Of a stretch of 64,000 bases of DNA, positions 43,578 to 52,770 are shown one piece after another (the stretch's first letter is position 1; each line of letters starts with the position of its first letter). A model generated the notes under the pieces. That model was given only the letters and a program-made list of their open reading frames with translations, was not told the DNA's origin and did not search any database. A program made the translations under genes and the position numbers. Location: positions 1 through 64,000 of the forward strand of contig NZ_JYII01000002.1 of NCBI RefSeq assembly GCF_000948415.1. Direction: 5' to 3'. This stretch comes from Thalassospira sp. HJ. GTDB lineage: Bacteria > Pseudomonadota > Alphaproteobacteria > Rhodospirillales > Thalassospiraceae.

Positions 43578-44696
43578 GTGAAAAAAGCATTGATTACAGG
43601 GATTACAGGCCAAGACGGATCTTACCTTGCTGAGTTTCTGTTGGAAAAAGGTTATGAGGTCCATGGTATTAAGCGCCGTTCGTCTCTTTTTAACACGCAA
43701 CGGATCGATCATATTTATCAAGATCCTCACGTTGAAAATAACCGTTTTAAACTTCATTACGGTGACTTAACTGATACATCTAACTTGACCCGAATACTTC
43801 GAGATATCGAGCCTGATGAAGTGTATAACTTGGGAGCTCAGTCCCACGTTGCCGTGAGTTTTGAAAGTCCTGAATATACAGCAGACGTAGATGCTGTTGG
43901 AACTCTTCGGTTGTTAGAAGCTATACGTTTTCTAGGTTTGGAAAAGAGAACAAAGTTTTATCAAGCTTCAACGTCTGAGCTTTATGGTCTGGTTCAAGAA
44001 ACACCGCAAAAGGAGACGACCCCCTTTTACCCCCGCTCTCCCTACGCAGTAGCTAAGCTGTATTCATATTGGATCTGTGTAAATTATCGTGAGGCATATG
44101 GCATGTATGCATGTAACGGTATCTTATTTAACCATGAAAGCCCACGCAGGGGAGAAACGTTTGTAACGCGAAAAATTACGCGTGGGTTGGCCAACATTGC
44201 ATTGGGCTTAGAAAGCTGTTTGCATATGGGCAATATTGATGCGCTCCGCGATTGGGGACATGCTAAAGATTATGTTCGCATGCAATGGATGATGCTCCAG
44301 CAGGAAGAAGCACGAGACTATGTTATTGCTACTGGTAAACAATATTCTGTCAGAGAGTTCATAACATGGACGGCCAATGCGCTTGGGATTGACATTGAGT
44401 TTAGAGGCGCAGGAGTTGACGAGATTGGCATTGTGGCTGGAATATCTGGGGATATGGCTCCAAAGATAACTGTTGGGCAAGAGATTTTGAAAATTGATCC
44501 GCGCTATTTTAGACCGGCAGAAGTTGAGACGCTGTTGGGGGATCCATCGAAAGCAAAAGCTGAATTGGGGTGGGAACCGCAAATCACAGCCCAAGAAATG
44601 TGTAAAGAAATGGTGGAAGAAGACCACAAAGCTGCACGTAGGTCGGCACTTCTTAAAGAGCATAATCTCGAGCTTCCTCTTTCGATTGAAAATTAG
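43578..44696 (+). CDS. gmd: GDP-mannose 4,6-dehydratase
   Basis: Gmd converts GDP-D-mannose to GDP-4-keto-6-deoxymannose. The 372-residue protein is canonical: [52 protein letters not shown] with catalytic Ser/Glu, and [15 protein letters not shown] (Tyr-Lys). GTG 43578 has AAAAGGAC upstream. A 121-base gap before it may hold its own promoter. It pairs with fcl downstream for GDP-L-fucose. Confidence 0.96.
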   Translation: MKKALITGITGQDGSYLAEFLLEKGYEVHGIKRRSSLFNTQRIDHIYQDPHVENNRFKLHYGDLTDTSNLTRILRDIEPDEVYNLGAQSHVAVSFESPEYTADVDAVGTLRLLEAIRFLGLEKRTKFYQASTSELYGLVQETPQKETTPFYPRSPYAVAKLYSYWICVNYREAYGMYACNGILFNHESPRRGETFVTRKITRGLANIALGLESCLHMGNIDALRDWGHAKDYVRMQWMMLQQEEARDYVIATGKQYSVREFITWTANALGIDIEFRGAGVDEIGIVAGISGDMAPKITVGQEILKIDPRYFRPAEVETLLGDPSKAKAELGWEPQITAQEMCKEMVEEDHKAARRSALLKEHNLELPLSIEN

Positions 44697-44705
44697 GTCA
44701 TCGAT

Positions 44706-45665
44706 ATGAAAAAGGTCTTTGTTGCAGGTCACAACGGAATGGTTGGCGGCGCTATTTGTCGGCAGCTAACAAAGTATTCTGATGTTGAAGTTATTACGAG
44801 AACACGCGCTGAGTTAGATTTATGCAATCAGTCAGCGGTTATGGATTTCATAAAGACAGAGCGACCTGACGAGGTTATTCTTGCCGCGGCAAAGGTCGGG
44901 GGCATTCATGCGAATAGTGCCTATCCGGCCGAATTTATTTATCAGAACCTGCAAATCCAGAATAACGTTATTCATGCTGCGCATTTGAACGACGTTCAAA
45001 AGCTCTTGTTTCTGGGTTCGTCATGTATTTATCCCAGACAAGTGCAGCAACCAATGCGCGAAGATGCTCTACTCACAGGTGTGCTCGAGCCAACAAATGA
45101 ACCTTATGCGATTGCGAAAATTGCAGGCATAAAAATGTGCGAGAGTTATAACCGCCAGTATCGAAGAGACTATCGATCAGTTATGCCAACGAACCTTTAC
45201 GGGCCAGGAGATAACTATCACCCAGAAAATAGTCATGTTGTGCCCGCGCTTATTCGTCGATTCCACGAGGCTAAAGAAAATAAAATTGACGAGGTCGTGG
45301 TTTGGGGATCTGGCACGCCCAAACGGGAGTTCCTCTACGTGGACGATATGGCCGAAGCGAGCCTCTTTGTGCATAACCTCGATCAAGACGAATTCGCAGT
45401 GCATACACAGCCAATGCTATCGCATTTAAATATCGGCACTGGCACAGATGTTACAATTAGAGAATTGGCGGAAACAATTAAGAATGTAGTAGGTTTCACT
45501 GGAAAGATCAGCTTTGATACCTCTAGATTTGACGGGACACCTAGAAAATTGATGGATGTGGGAAGGCTGAAACGGTTGGGATTTGAGGCGTCTACAAGTT
45601 TAATGTCGGGGCTTGAGATGGCATATTCTGATTTTGTCGAAAACAAAGAAGAATTAAGGATGTAG
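44706..45665 (+). CDS. fcl: GDP-L-fucose synthase
   Basis: Fcl (WcaG) epimerises and reduces GDP-4-keto-6-deoxymannose to GDP-L-fucose. The 319-residue protein has [59 protein letters not shown] (Tyr-Lys) and [19 protein letters not shown]. It is the last gene of the island, followed by about 160 bases and then the right livM-tail copy. Confidence 0.96.
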   Translation: MKKVFVAGHNGMVGGAICRQLTKYSDVEVITRTRAELDLCNQSAVMDFIKTERPDEVILAAAKVGGIHANSAYPAEFIYQNLQIQNNVIHAAHLNDVQKLLFLGSSCIYPRQVQQPMREDALLTGVLEPTNEPYAIAKIAGIKMCESYNRQYRRDYRSVMPTNLYGPGDNYHPENSHVVPALIRRFHEAKENKIDEVVVWGSGTPKREFLYVDDMAEASLFVHNLDQDEFAVHTQPMLSHLNIGTGTDVTIRELAETIKNVVGFTGKISFDTSRFDGTPRKLMDVGRLKRLGFEASTSLMSGLEMAYSDFVENKEELRM

Positions 45666-45823
45666 TTGCATAAGATAATAAGGTTGGATGTTAATCTGGA
45701 GAAGTTATTCCGTATTTATTTATATTTAGGAACGCCGCCTTCTAGGGACGATTGTAAACCGTCCGAGTATTGTGGGTATTAGAAGGGCTCCGGTATGTTA
45801 AGGATGTGGCGGGTAAAAAAACT

Positions 45824-45853
45824 TGGGGCGGATACTGCAAGGTATCCGCCCCA
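45824..45853. terminator. Terminator behind livM (right copy)
   Basis: GGGGCGGATAC (45825-45835) pairs with GTATCCGCCCC (45842-45852) around loop TGCAAG. It can terminate livM on the minus strand and the sugar operon on the plus strand. The identical stem recurs at 20427-20456. Confidence 0.75.
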
Positions 45854-45935
45854 TTTGTTTTAATATGTCTGGTCAGAATGACCTGATCATTACTTGGCCA
45901 TTGCCGTTGACCGGTTGGTGGCCTCAGGGATCAAG
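45824..45935. repeat. livM-tail direct repeat, right copy
   Basis: This is the functional copy: terminator, a 24-base identical segment at 45865-45888 and the last 15 codons of livM. It is repeated in the same orientation at 20427-20541, on the other side of the polysaccharide island. Confidence 0.85.
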
Positions 45936-47215
45936 CCCTTTGGCGCAAACCGCATCACGACCAGCAGGATCGCCCCCATCATCAGGTAGCGCATATAGGC
46001 AGCCCCCGCGACGAGGTGTTGAGCAAGTTCTGACTCTTCACCAAGCGGTGCGGTGATTGTCGACATGAACCAGTTGCCAAACGGCTCTGCTTCGACCCAC
46101 AGGAACCAGATGATAAAGCCGCCCAGGATCGAGCCCCAGTTGTTGCCCGAGCCGCCCAGGATCACCATCACCCAGATCAGGAAGGTGTAACGCAGCGGGA
46201 TGTAGCTGGTCGGGGTCAGCTGACCGTCAAGGGTGGTCAGCATCGCACCGGCAATACCGCACACCGCACAGCCCAGAACAAAGGTCTGCAGGTGACGGTG
46301 TTTAACATCCTTGCCCATCGCAGCAGCCGCATCGCGGTTGTCACGAATGGCACGCATCATGCGGCCCCACGGGGATTTGAGTGCGCGTTCGGCAAACCAC
46401 ATGATGATCGCAAGCACGGCAACAAACAGCACCGCATAGCACAGCTTGACGAACAGGCTGGCCGCATCGGACATCTCGGTCGCGCCGAAGAAGTTCGCAA
46501 GGCTGATGAACCATTCGCTTTCGATCAGGTCAACCTCATAAGGCACAGGGCGCGGGATGCCGGTGACGTTTTTAACGCCGCGCGACAGCCATTCTTCGTA
46601 CTTGATGATCGCAATGATGATCTCGGAAATACCAAGTGTGGCAATCGCCAGATAATCCGCCCGCAGACCAAGCGCGATACGTCCGATCAGCCAGCCAGCA
46701 CCAGCTGCTACCAGACCGGCAAGCGGCCAGGCGATCAGAACCGGCAGGCCAGCACCACCAAGATAGCCGCTGAGTGCCGGGTCGATGCTTTCGATTGTCT
46801 CTTTGGCCGGACCAAAGAAGGCACCGATCACGAAGTAACCGACCAGCAAAAGAACAAGCGTGACCGGAAGTTTCAGTGCGGCTGGCACAACACGACGGGC
46901 GTAAATCACCGCAGCGATGGTCCCTGCAAGGCTTAGCAGCGACAGGGCAATATCCCCGCCTGCAGCCGCCCATGCCTCACCCACCGGGGGCATTGAGACC
47001 AGAACAGCGGTCAGGCCGCCCAGGGCGGTAAAGCCCATCACACCGACATTGAACAGGCCGGCATATCCCCACTGCATGTTGACGCCGAGCGCCATCACAG
47101 CAGAGATCACACAAAGATTGAAGATGCCAAAGGCGACGTTCCAGCTTTGAAGAAAGCCGATCGCGATCAACACCAGGCACATAAGGCCGTATAGGAGCGC
47201 AACTCTCTTCGTCAT
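45890..47215 (-). CDS. livM: Branched-chain amino acid ABC permease LivM
   Basis: The 441-residue inner-membrane permease has many hydrophobic helices and the LivM core: GLFNVGVMGFTALGG near the N-terminus, GLRADYLAIATLGISEI and the cytoplasmic coupling segment RAIRDNRDAAAAMGKDV. It forms the membrane channel with LivH. Its start overlaps the livH stop by four bases. Its last 15 codons are duplicated at the far side of the island. Confidence 0.95.
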   Translation of the reverse strand: MTKRVALLYGLMCLVLIAIGFLQSWNVAFGIFNLCVISAVMALGVNMQWGYAGLFNVGVMGFTALGGLTAVLVSMPPVGEAWAAAGGDIALSLLSLAGTIAAVIYARRVVPAALKLPVTLVLLLVGYFVIGAFFGPAKETIESIDPALSGYLGGAGLPVLIAWPLAGLVAAGAGWLIGRIALGLRADYLAIATLGISEIIIAIIKYEEWLSRGVKNVTGIPRPVPYEVDLIESEWFISLANFFGATEMSDAASLFVKLCYAVLFVAVLAIIMWFAERALKSPWGRMMRAIRDNRDAAAAMGKDVKHRHLQTFVLGCAVCGIAGAMLTTLDGQLTPTSYIPLRYTFLIWVMVILGGSGNNWGSILGGFIIWFLWVEAEPFGNWFMSTITAPLGEESELAQHLVAGAAYMRYLMMGAILLVVMRFAPKGLIPEATNRSTAMAK

Positions 47216-48222
47216 ATCACTTTCCCACGAATAATACCGGTTGGCCGGATCAGAAGAACCGCGACCAGAATGATGAAGGAGACCGCAAACTTGTAGTCAG
47301 TCGACAACAGCTGCACGAGCCCTTCGGGCGCCCAGTCCGTGGGGCCGAGATAGGCGAGAAACTTCTTGAACGCATAGGTCACCGTGACTTCGGAGAAGGC
47401 CACAATGAACGCACCCAAAATCGCGCCGACCGGTTGTCCGATACCACCCAGAATGGTGGCGGCAAAGATCGGCAGCAGGATCTGCAAGAAGATGAACGGC
47501 TTATAGGTCTTATCAAGGCCATAAAGCGTGCCGGCGATGGCCGCCAATGCCGCGGCAATAACCCAGCAGATCATGACGACACGTTCCGGGTTGATTCCCG
47601 AAAGCAGTGCCAGATCTTCATCATCGGAATAGGCACGCATGGCCTTGCCCGAACGGGTTTTCTGCAAGAACCAGAACAGCCATGCGACGACGATGGCGGT
47701 GACAACAACCGTGATCAGCTGGCTTTGCTTGATCGCGATCCCCTCGTCAAGGCCAAGTGCCTTGCGAGACTGAACTGCACCAATGATGAAGCGCTCTCCA
47801 TCGGCAAAGCTTTGGTCCGCCGGGCCGATCACGATACGGATGATGCCCGCAATCAGGAACATGACGCCAACCGATACGATGGCAAACACAATCGGGTTGG
47901 AGCGTTGCTTACGATAGAACCGGAAAACCATCCGGTCGGTGACAAGTGCCAAGCTGATCGTGGCCAGCACACCAATTGGTAAAGCCAGAAGGGCGGTCGG
48001 GAAGGGCGCAATAGAGACGCCCATATTCTGCAGGAACCAGGTGATCAGGATAGTGATCATGGCGCCAAACGACATCAACTCGCCATGGGCGAAGTTCGCA
48101 AAGCGCAGGATTCCGAAAATGAGTGTGACGCCAAGCGCCCCAAGGGCGAGCTGCGCGCCATAAGCGGTCGCCGGAACGACCACGAAATTGGCAAACAGCG
48201 CAAGTGCGTTAAGGATTTCCAT
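47212..48222 (-). CDS. livH: Branched-chain amino acid ABC permease LivH
   Basis: The 336-residue permease has LALGALGVTLIFGILRFANFAHGELMSFGA, the LivH signature, VTDRMVFRFYRKQRSNP and the coupling motif KAMRAYSDDEDLALLSGINPERV. About eight hydrophobic helices are seen. It is 12 bases downstream of livF and overlaps livM. Confidence 0.95.
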   Translation of the reverse strand: MEILNALALFANFVVVPATAYGAQLALGALGVTLIFGILRFANFAHGELMSFGAMITILITWFLQNMGVSIAPFPTALLALPIGVLATISLALVTDRMVFRFYRKQRSNPIVFAIVSVGVMFLIAGIIRIVIGPADQSFADGERFIIGAVQSRKALGLDEGIAIKQSQLITVVVTAIVVAWLFWFLQKTRSGKAMRAYSDDEDLALLSGINPERVVMICWVIAAALAAIAGTLYGLDKTYKPFIFLQILLPIFAATILGGIGQPVGAILGAFIVAFSEVTVTYAFKKFLAYLGPTDWAPEGLVQLLSTDYKFAVSFIILVAVLLIRPTGIIRGKVI

Positions 48223-48234
48223 TCAATACCCCAT

Positions 48235-48942
48235 TTATCCGCCCAGGAAGGACCGGCGGACTTCTTCGTTGGCGAGAAGGGCTTCGCCCGTATCGGTGAA
48301 CCGGTTGCGTCCCTGTACAAGGACAAAACCGTGGTCGGCGATTTCCAATGCCTGACGGGCATTCTGTTCAACCATCAGGATCGCGACGCCGGTTCTGGCT
48401 ACTTCCACGATCTTGTCAAACAGTTCATCCATCACGATTGGCGACACACCAGCGGTCGGCTCATCAAGCATGAGAAGCTTTGGCTGGGTCATCAACGCAC
48501 GACCGACAGCGACCTGCTGGCGCTGACCACCGGAAAGCTCGCCTGCTGGCTGATTGCGCTTTTCACCAAGGATCGGGAACAGGTTGAAAATCTGTTCCTT
48601 GGTTTCTTCGATCTTGTCATCGTTGCGGATGAAGGCTCCCATATCGAGGTTTTCTTCCACCGTCATCGAGACAAAGACGTTGCGGTTCTGCGGAACAAAA
48701 CCCATGCCCTGGGGGACACGTTCCTGCGGTGCCAGATTGGTGATGTCCTTGCCATCAAGGACCACCGATCCTTCGCGCAGGTTCAGCATCCCGAAAACAG
48801 CCTTCATCGCCGTTGATTTGCCAGCACCGTTCGGGCCGACGACAACCGCGATCTCACCTTTTTCGACATTAATCGTACAGTCATGGAGGATATCGGACCC
48901 GCCATATCCGCCGGTCATACCGGTTGCGCTCAAGAAACTCAT
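48235..48942 (-). CDS. livF: Branched-chain amino acid ABC ATPase LivF
   Basis: The 235-residue ATPase has Walker A GPNGAGKST, Q-loop GFVPQNRNVF, signature LSGGQRQQVAVGRAL and Walker B LLMLDEPTAGVSP. Its start overlaps the livG stop. It powers uptake together with LivG. Confidence 0.95.
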   Translation of the reverse strand: MSFLSATGMTGGYGGSDILHDCTINVEKGEIAVVVGPNGAGKSTAMKAVFGMLNLREGSVVLDGKDITNLAPQERVPQGMGFVPQNRNVFVSMTVEENLDMGAFIRNDDKIEETKEQIFNLFPILGEKRNQPAGELSGGQRQQVAVGRALMTQPKLLMLDEPTAGVSPIVMDELFDKIVEVARTGVAILMVEQNARQALEIADHGFVLVQGRNRFTDTGEALLANEEVRRSFLGG

Positions 48943-49721
48943 GACGGTACCTTCCGTTCATGCTTGCGACCTGTTCCGAGATAGGCCTCGATGACCTCCT
49001 CGTTATTCTTGACCTCTTCGATCGTGCCCTGGGTAAGAAGCTTACCCTCGGCCATGACGATCACCGGGTCACACAGGCGCGCGATGAAATCCATGTCGTG
49101 TTCGATCAGACAGAAGGTATAGCCGCGTTCCTCGTTGAGGCGCTTGATCGAGGTCGCAATGGTGTTAAGCAGCGTGCGGTTCACCCCGGCACCGACTTCG
49201 TCAAGGAAGACGATTTTCGGCTCGACCATCATGGTACGGCCCAGTTCCAGAAGCTTTTTCTGCCCGCCGGAAAGGTTGCCTGCCAATTCATGTTTGATGT
49301 GGTCGATCTCAAGGAAATCAATCACTTCAAGCGCGCGCTCGTAGTTTTGCGCTTCGATTTCCTTGACGCGGGAATAGTTAAACCAGCTATGGCGTAATTG
49401 TTCGCCCGGTTGTTCGCCCGGTACCACCATCAGATTATCAAGCACACTCAATGTCGAGAATTCATGTGCGATCTGGAAAGTACGCAGCAAACCCTTGTGG
49501 AATAATTGGTGCGGTTCCAGGTGGGTGACATCTTCGTCATCAAGGAAGATTTTTCCCGAAGACGGCGGAAAAACGCCCGCGATAATATTAAACAGCGTTG
49601 TTTTTCCGGCACCATTCGGCCCGATCAGGCCGGTGATGGAACCCTTTTCGATCGATAGCGTCACGCCATCGACCGCCTGAATGCCGCCGAAATTCTTGGC
49701 GATGTTTTCGACCCGTATCAT
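48939..49721 (-). CDS. livG: Branched-chain amino acid ABC ATPase LivG
   Basis: The 260-residue ATPase has Walker A GPNGAGKTT, signature LSGGQKKLLELGR and Walker B IVFLDEVGAGV, followed by FCLIEHDMDFIARLCDPVIVMAEGKLL. The Walker B reads DEVGAG where most LivG have DEPAAG. It lies 140 bases behind livK. Confidence 0.94.
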   Translation of the reverse strand: MIRVENIAKNFGGIQAVDGVTLSIEKGSITGLIGPNGAGKTTLFNIIAGVFPPSSGKIFLDDEDVTHLEPHQLFHKGLLRTFQIAHEFSTLSVLDNLMVVPGEQPGEQLRHSWFNYSRVKEIEAQNYERALEVIDFLEIDHIKHELAGNLSGGQKKLLELGRTMMVEPKIVFLDEVGAGVNRTLLNTIATSIKRLNEERGYTFCLIEHDMDFIARLCDPVIVMAEGKLLTQGTIEEVKNNEEVIEAYLGTGRKHERKVPS

Positions 49722-49797
49722 GGGGAGTTTTTGACCCTGTCATTCAATCAGTCCCGGGCATCGATGTGCCATACAGCAACAAGGGCCCGGTAATAGA

Positions 49798-49831
49798 GGA
49801 ACTGCCAGAGACCGAAGTCCCTGACAGTTCC
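49798..49831 (-). other. UUCG-capped hairpin between livK and livG
   Basis: On the minus strand a 15-bp stem (two G-U pairs) begins GGAACTG, closes with C(TTCG)G and ends CAGTTCC. No U-tract follows. Such very stable stem-loops behind binding-protein genes protect the mRNA 3' end and raise binding-protein output over the permease genes. Confidence 0.7.
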
Positions 49832-49861
49832 AGCGTCGTTAGCGATCAAAGGATGATCGGC

Positions 49862-51058
49862 TTAGTGGTACATCTCCGTTTCCCACTTGCCGCCTTTGAT
49901 TTCCGTTTCACGGAAGCTACCAGCGGACTCGCCCGGCTCGATGAATTCAAGCGCGGTACCACCGACATAGTCGATTTCACCACCATCAGCGAGGATCTGA
50001 AGTGCCTTTGCGAGTTCACCCGGATAGATTTTCTCGCCCGGTGCATTGGCAACTTTCATGATGTGGTCTTTGTAGACAGCACTGTCGGTCGAACCGGCAG
50101 ACTGCATGGCAAGCAGCAGAATTGCAGATGCGTCATAAGCTTCCGGGACATACGGGTCATCACCCTTGAAGCCTTTGCCCGATGCCAGCTCAGCCAGCAT
50201 GGATGCGCCCGGGCTGTCGGTGCCCGGGTTGGTCCCGATGGAACCATCAAGCATATCGCCGAAGTTGTCGGTCAGTGCTTCACCAACCATGCCGTCCGGA
50301 AGAACGAAGGTTTCGAACGCACCGGTATCAAGCGATGCCTGAATGATGCCTTTGCCGCCCTGGTCAAGGTAACCAGCAACGATCAGCACGTCACCACCAG
50401 CCGAAGCAAGGGTACCGATTTCAGCAGAATAGTCGGCTTTGCCATCTTCATGGGCGGCAACAGCGGTGATTTTGCCGCCTTTTGCTTCGTATGCTGCCTG
50501 GATGGCGTCTGCAAGACCTTTACCATAGTCGTTGTTGGTGTAGGTCAGAGCAGCCGTTTTGATGCCGCGACGATCAAGGATTTCAGCGATGATCTGGCCC
50601 TGACGCGCATCGGACGGTGCGGTACGGAAGAAGTAGCCGTCATCTTCGATTGACGACAGTGCCGGCGAGGTTGCCGACGGCGAGATCATGACCACGCCGT
50701 TTGCGCGGACAACGTTGTTCAGGATGGCTGTGGTCGCACCCGAGCAGGTCGCGCCGTTGATGCCGTGGACGCCATCAGACGTTACCAGACGATCAGCTGC
50801 CGCAGTGGCTGCTGCTGCATCAATACAGGTGCTGTCACCACGTACCGAAACAACTTCACGCCCGCCAAGCAGCAGGCCGCTGTCGGAGACTTCCTGAATG
50901 GCCAATTCGCCACCAAGTGCCATCGGCTTGACGAGAGATTCCGTCGGGCCGGTGAAGCCTTGCAGCATGCCGATCTTTACCTGTTCCTGTGCAGATGCGC
51001 CTGCGACGACAGCCGTCGAAAGTGCTGCCGAAAAGAGGAGGGTAGAGAGTTTTCCCAT
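49862..51058 (-). CDS. livK: Branched-chain amino acid ABC binding protein
   Basis: The 398-residue periplasmic protein has a signal peptide (LSTLLFSAALSTAVVAGASAQE) and a type 1 periplasmic binding fold: VKIGMLQGFTGPTESLVKPMA, the disulfide-type STCIDAAAA and GATCSGATTAIL, and PSATSPALSS. It captures the ligand and delivers it to LivHMGF. It is the first gene of the operon; regulation could involve the repeat-rich region upstream. Confidence 0.93.
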   Translation of the reverse strand: MGKLSTLLFSAALSTAVVAGASAQEQVKIGMLQGFTGPTESLVKPMALGGELAIQEVSDSGLLLGGREVVSVRGDSTCIDAAAATAAADRLVTSDGVHGINGATCSGATTAILNNVVRANGVVMISPSATSPALSSIEDDGYFFRTAPSDARQGQIIAEILDRRGIKTAALTYTNNDYGKGLADAIQAAYEAKGGKITAVAAHEDGKADYSAEIGTLASAGGDVLIVAGYLDQGGKGIIQASLDTGAFETFVLPDGMVGEALTDNFGDMLDGSIGTNPGTDSPGASMLAELASGKGFKGDDPYVPEAYDASAILLLAMQSAGSTDSAVYKDHIMKVANAPGEKIYPGELAKALQILADGGEIDYVGGTALEFIEPGESAGSFRETEIKGGKWETEMYH

Positions 51059-51398
51059 AGTGTAGCCTTCCCTGTTTTATTGGGCCTTTATATTCGTCGG
51101 GCAGTATACAGAAAACGCTACATGTTTCCAGTTTCTTAACCGGAGGTTACTGTGGAAAACCCTTAAACACCTCGCGCGCCACCGGTTTCCGCGGTTTCCG
51201 CGGTTTTCGGGCGTTTCACGGGTGTGGTTCAATTCACACCCTTTGATTGTGTTTCGTGCGCCGTTTTGCAGCGTGCAATGGTCGGTTTGTTACGGAAATT
51301 GGTCCGAAAACGGCAATCAGAGCCGAATCCTCAAAACTCCGGGGGAAACGTTGGGTTTTCGCCAGTTTCCAAGGGTTTTGGGTGCAGGAGGCGTGTGC
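51059..51398. other. livK promoter region and LysR 3' flank
   Basis: No gene is supported in these 340 bases. They hold the minus-strand promoter region of livK and three tandem 9-base units at 51184-51210. Confidence 0.5.
51184..51210. repeat. Three tandem 9-base repeats upstream of livK
   Basis: GGTTTCCGC occurs twice in tandem (51184-51192 and 51193-51201) and is followed by the variant GGTTTTCGG. The block lies about 125-150 bases upstream of livK and may be a regulator array or simple slippage. Confidence 0.5.
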
Positions 51399-52298
51399 TC
51401 AGGCAAAGACCCGCATGCCGCGTTCCGAACTTTTGCGGAAGCCGGCAATAACATGTTCGGCAAGCGCATCTTCCACCGGGCCATGGCCATCGCGTTTGGC
51501 AAGGGTCATGCGATATTCACCGATTTCAGGCAGGCCGTGTGCCGCACCCAAATGCACCAGATCATCTGAAATGACGCTGATCGGCACGGCTGCAATCGCC
51601 AGATCGGCCCGCACGGCTGCAATCTGGGCCTGACAAAACTCGCTGGTATAGGCGATGCGGTAATCCACCCCGGCATCATCAAGCGCCTTGAGCGCCATGG
51701 TCCGCCAATAACAACCCTGTTCGGCCATGGAAACGGGCACGGGGCGCTTGTCAATTGCACTGCCATGGCGCGCGCCAAGCCAGACCAGCGGTTCGGTATG
51801 AATTGGTGGCTGGTGGTCCAGTTCGGCATTATAGCTGAAGACGGCGATATCAAGATCGCCGGTCTCGACGCGCTCGCGCAGGGTGCGGGTCGCGCCAAGA
51901 TTTACATCGATATCAACATGCGGGTGGCTTTGCGCAAACCGTTTGAGGATTTCGGGAATGACGACCACACCGGTATCGTTGGGCACACCAAGGCGCACCG
52001 TGCCAGAGAAATCCGGGGCATGAAAATGCGACATCGCCTCGTCATTGAGTTTGAGCAAACGCCGCGCATAGCCCAGCAAAACCTCGCCATCCTCGGTCAT
52101 GGTGACCTTGCGGGTCTCACGTTTGAAAAGTTCTCGTCCGACCATGGTTTCAAGCTTTTTGACCTGAAGGCTGATCGCCGAGGCACTACGATGAACCTTC
52201 TCGGCCGCGCGTGAAAAGTTCCCGGTTTCACAGATCGCAACAAAGGTCCGGGCCAAATCAAGATCAAGATTATGAATGGCACTTGTTGGGGAATTCAT
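51399..52298 (-). CDS. LysR-family transcriptional regulator
   Basis: The 299-residue protein has the N-terminal HTH (LDLARTFVAICETGNFSRAAEKVHRSASAISLQVKKLE) and a substrate-binding domain (GTVRLGVPNDTGVVVIPEILKRF). ATG 52298 (MNSPTSAIHN) is preferred; the longer frame adds 21 unconserved residues. It is divergent from the small gene at 52461, with a 13-base palindrome in between. Confidence 0.9.
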   Translation of the reverse strand: MNSPTSAIHNLDLDLARTFVAICETGNFSRAAEKVHRSASAISLQVKKLETMVGRELFKRETRKVTMTEDGEVLLGYARRLLKLNDEAMSHFHAPDFSGTVRLGVPNDTGVVVIPEILKRFAQSHPHVDIDVNLGATRTLRERVETGDLDIAVFSYNAELDHQPPIHTEPLVWLGARHGSAIDKRPVPVSMAEQGCYWRTMALKALDDAGVDYRIAYTSEFCQAQIAAVRADLAIAAVPISVISDDLVHLGAAHGLPEIGEYRMTLAKRDGHGPVEDALAEHVIAGFRKSSERGMRVFA

Positions 52299-52414
52299 GG
52301 CCTGCTCCGGGGTTGAACGCTGTTGTTGCCGGATTGCACGGCTGAAACAGCCAAACAGCATATCTGTGAGTTTTTCTGATAGGTAAAGTTAAATCTTCTC
52401 GTTTGATTAATCAA

Positions 52415-52427
52415 TGAGGAATCCTCA
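52415..52427. promoter_or_regulatory. 13-base palindrome between the LysR and small-protein genes
   Basis: TGAGGA-A-TCCTCA is an odd palindrome. The same 13 bases form the core of the first TetR-type operator at 59857-59879. Confidence 0.45.
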
Positions 52428-52460
52428 ATCTGGGAAAAACACAGATTGGAGTTTCTCATC

Positions 52461-52733
52461 ATGAAAGCGATCACATCATTCGAGACTGCCCCGCTGGGCC
52501 TTGTTGGTCATCTGCGTGCCGCCCTGGAAGCCTGGCAACATGAACGGTCAATCCAGAAGGCCATTGAGGCGAAATCTGCCAACGATGCCCCGGTTGCCCA
52601 AACCGCATCGCATCTGACAGCGGCAGAGCTTTATGAAAACCGCCAGAAGCAAATCGGGACGTTTGCCGACACAGCCGATGTGTTGTCAGGGCCGGTCCTG
52701 AATTGGCCATCGCCGTCGCGCAAGCATCACTGA
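52461..52733 (+). CDS. Small protein of unknown function
   Basis: The 90-residue protein opens KAITSFETAPLGLVGHLRAALEAWQHERS and has a helical, charged middle (AAELYENRQKQIG). It may be distantly like DUF1127/YjiS-type small proteins in its start, but the arginine-rich motif is absent. ATG 52461 is divergent from the LysR gene. It lies 37 bases before the flavin oxidoreductase gene and may be co-transcribed with it. Confidence 0.6.
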   Translation: MKAITSFETAPLGLVGHLRAALEAWQHERSIQKAIEAKSANDAPVAQTASHLTAAELYENRQKQIGTFADTADVLSGPVLNWPSPSRKHH

Positions 52734-52770
52734 TGGGTTCTGTTCACACACAGCCGCGGCGGAATGATCA

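Noticed and set aside
45666-45824. Small gene between fcl and the livM terminator
   Set aside because: The 159 bases contain no frame with a ribosome site; only a weak GGACG/CGTCC hairpin is visible.
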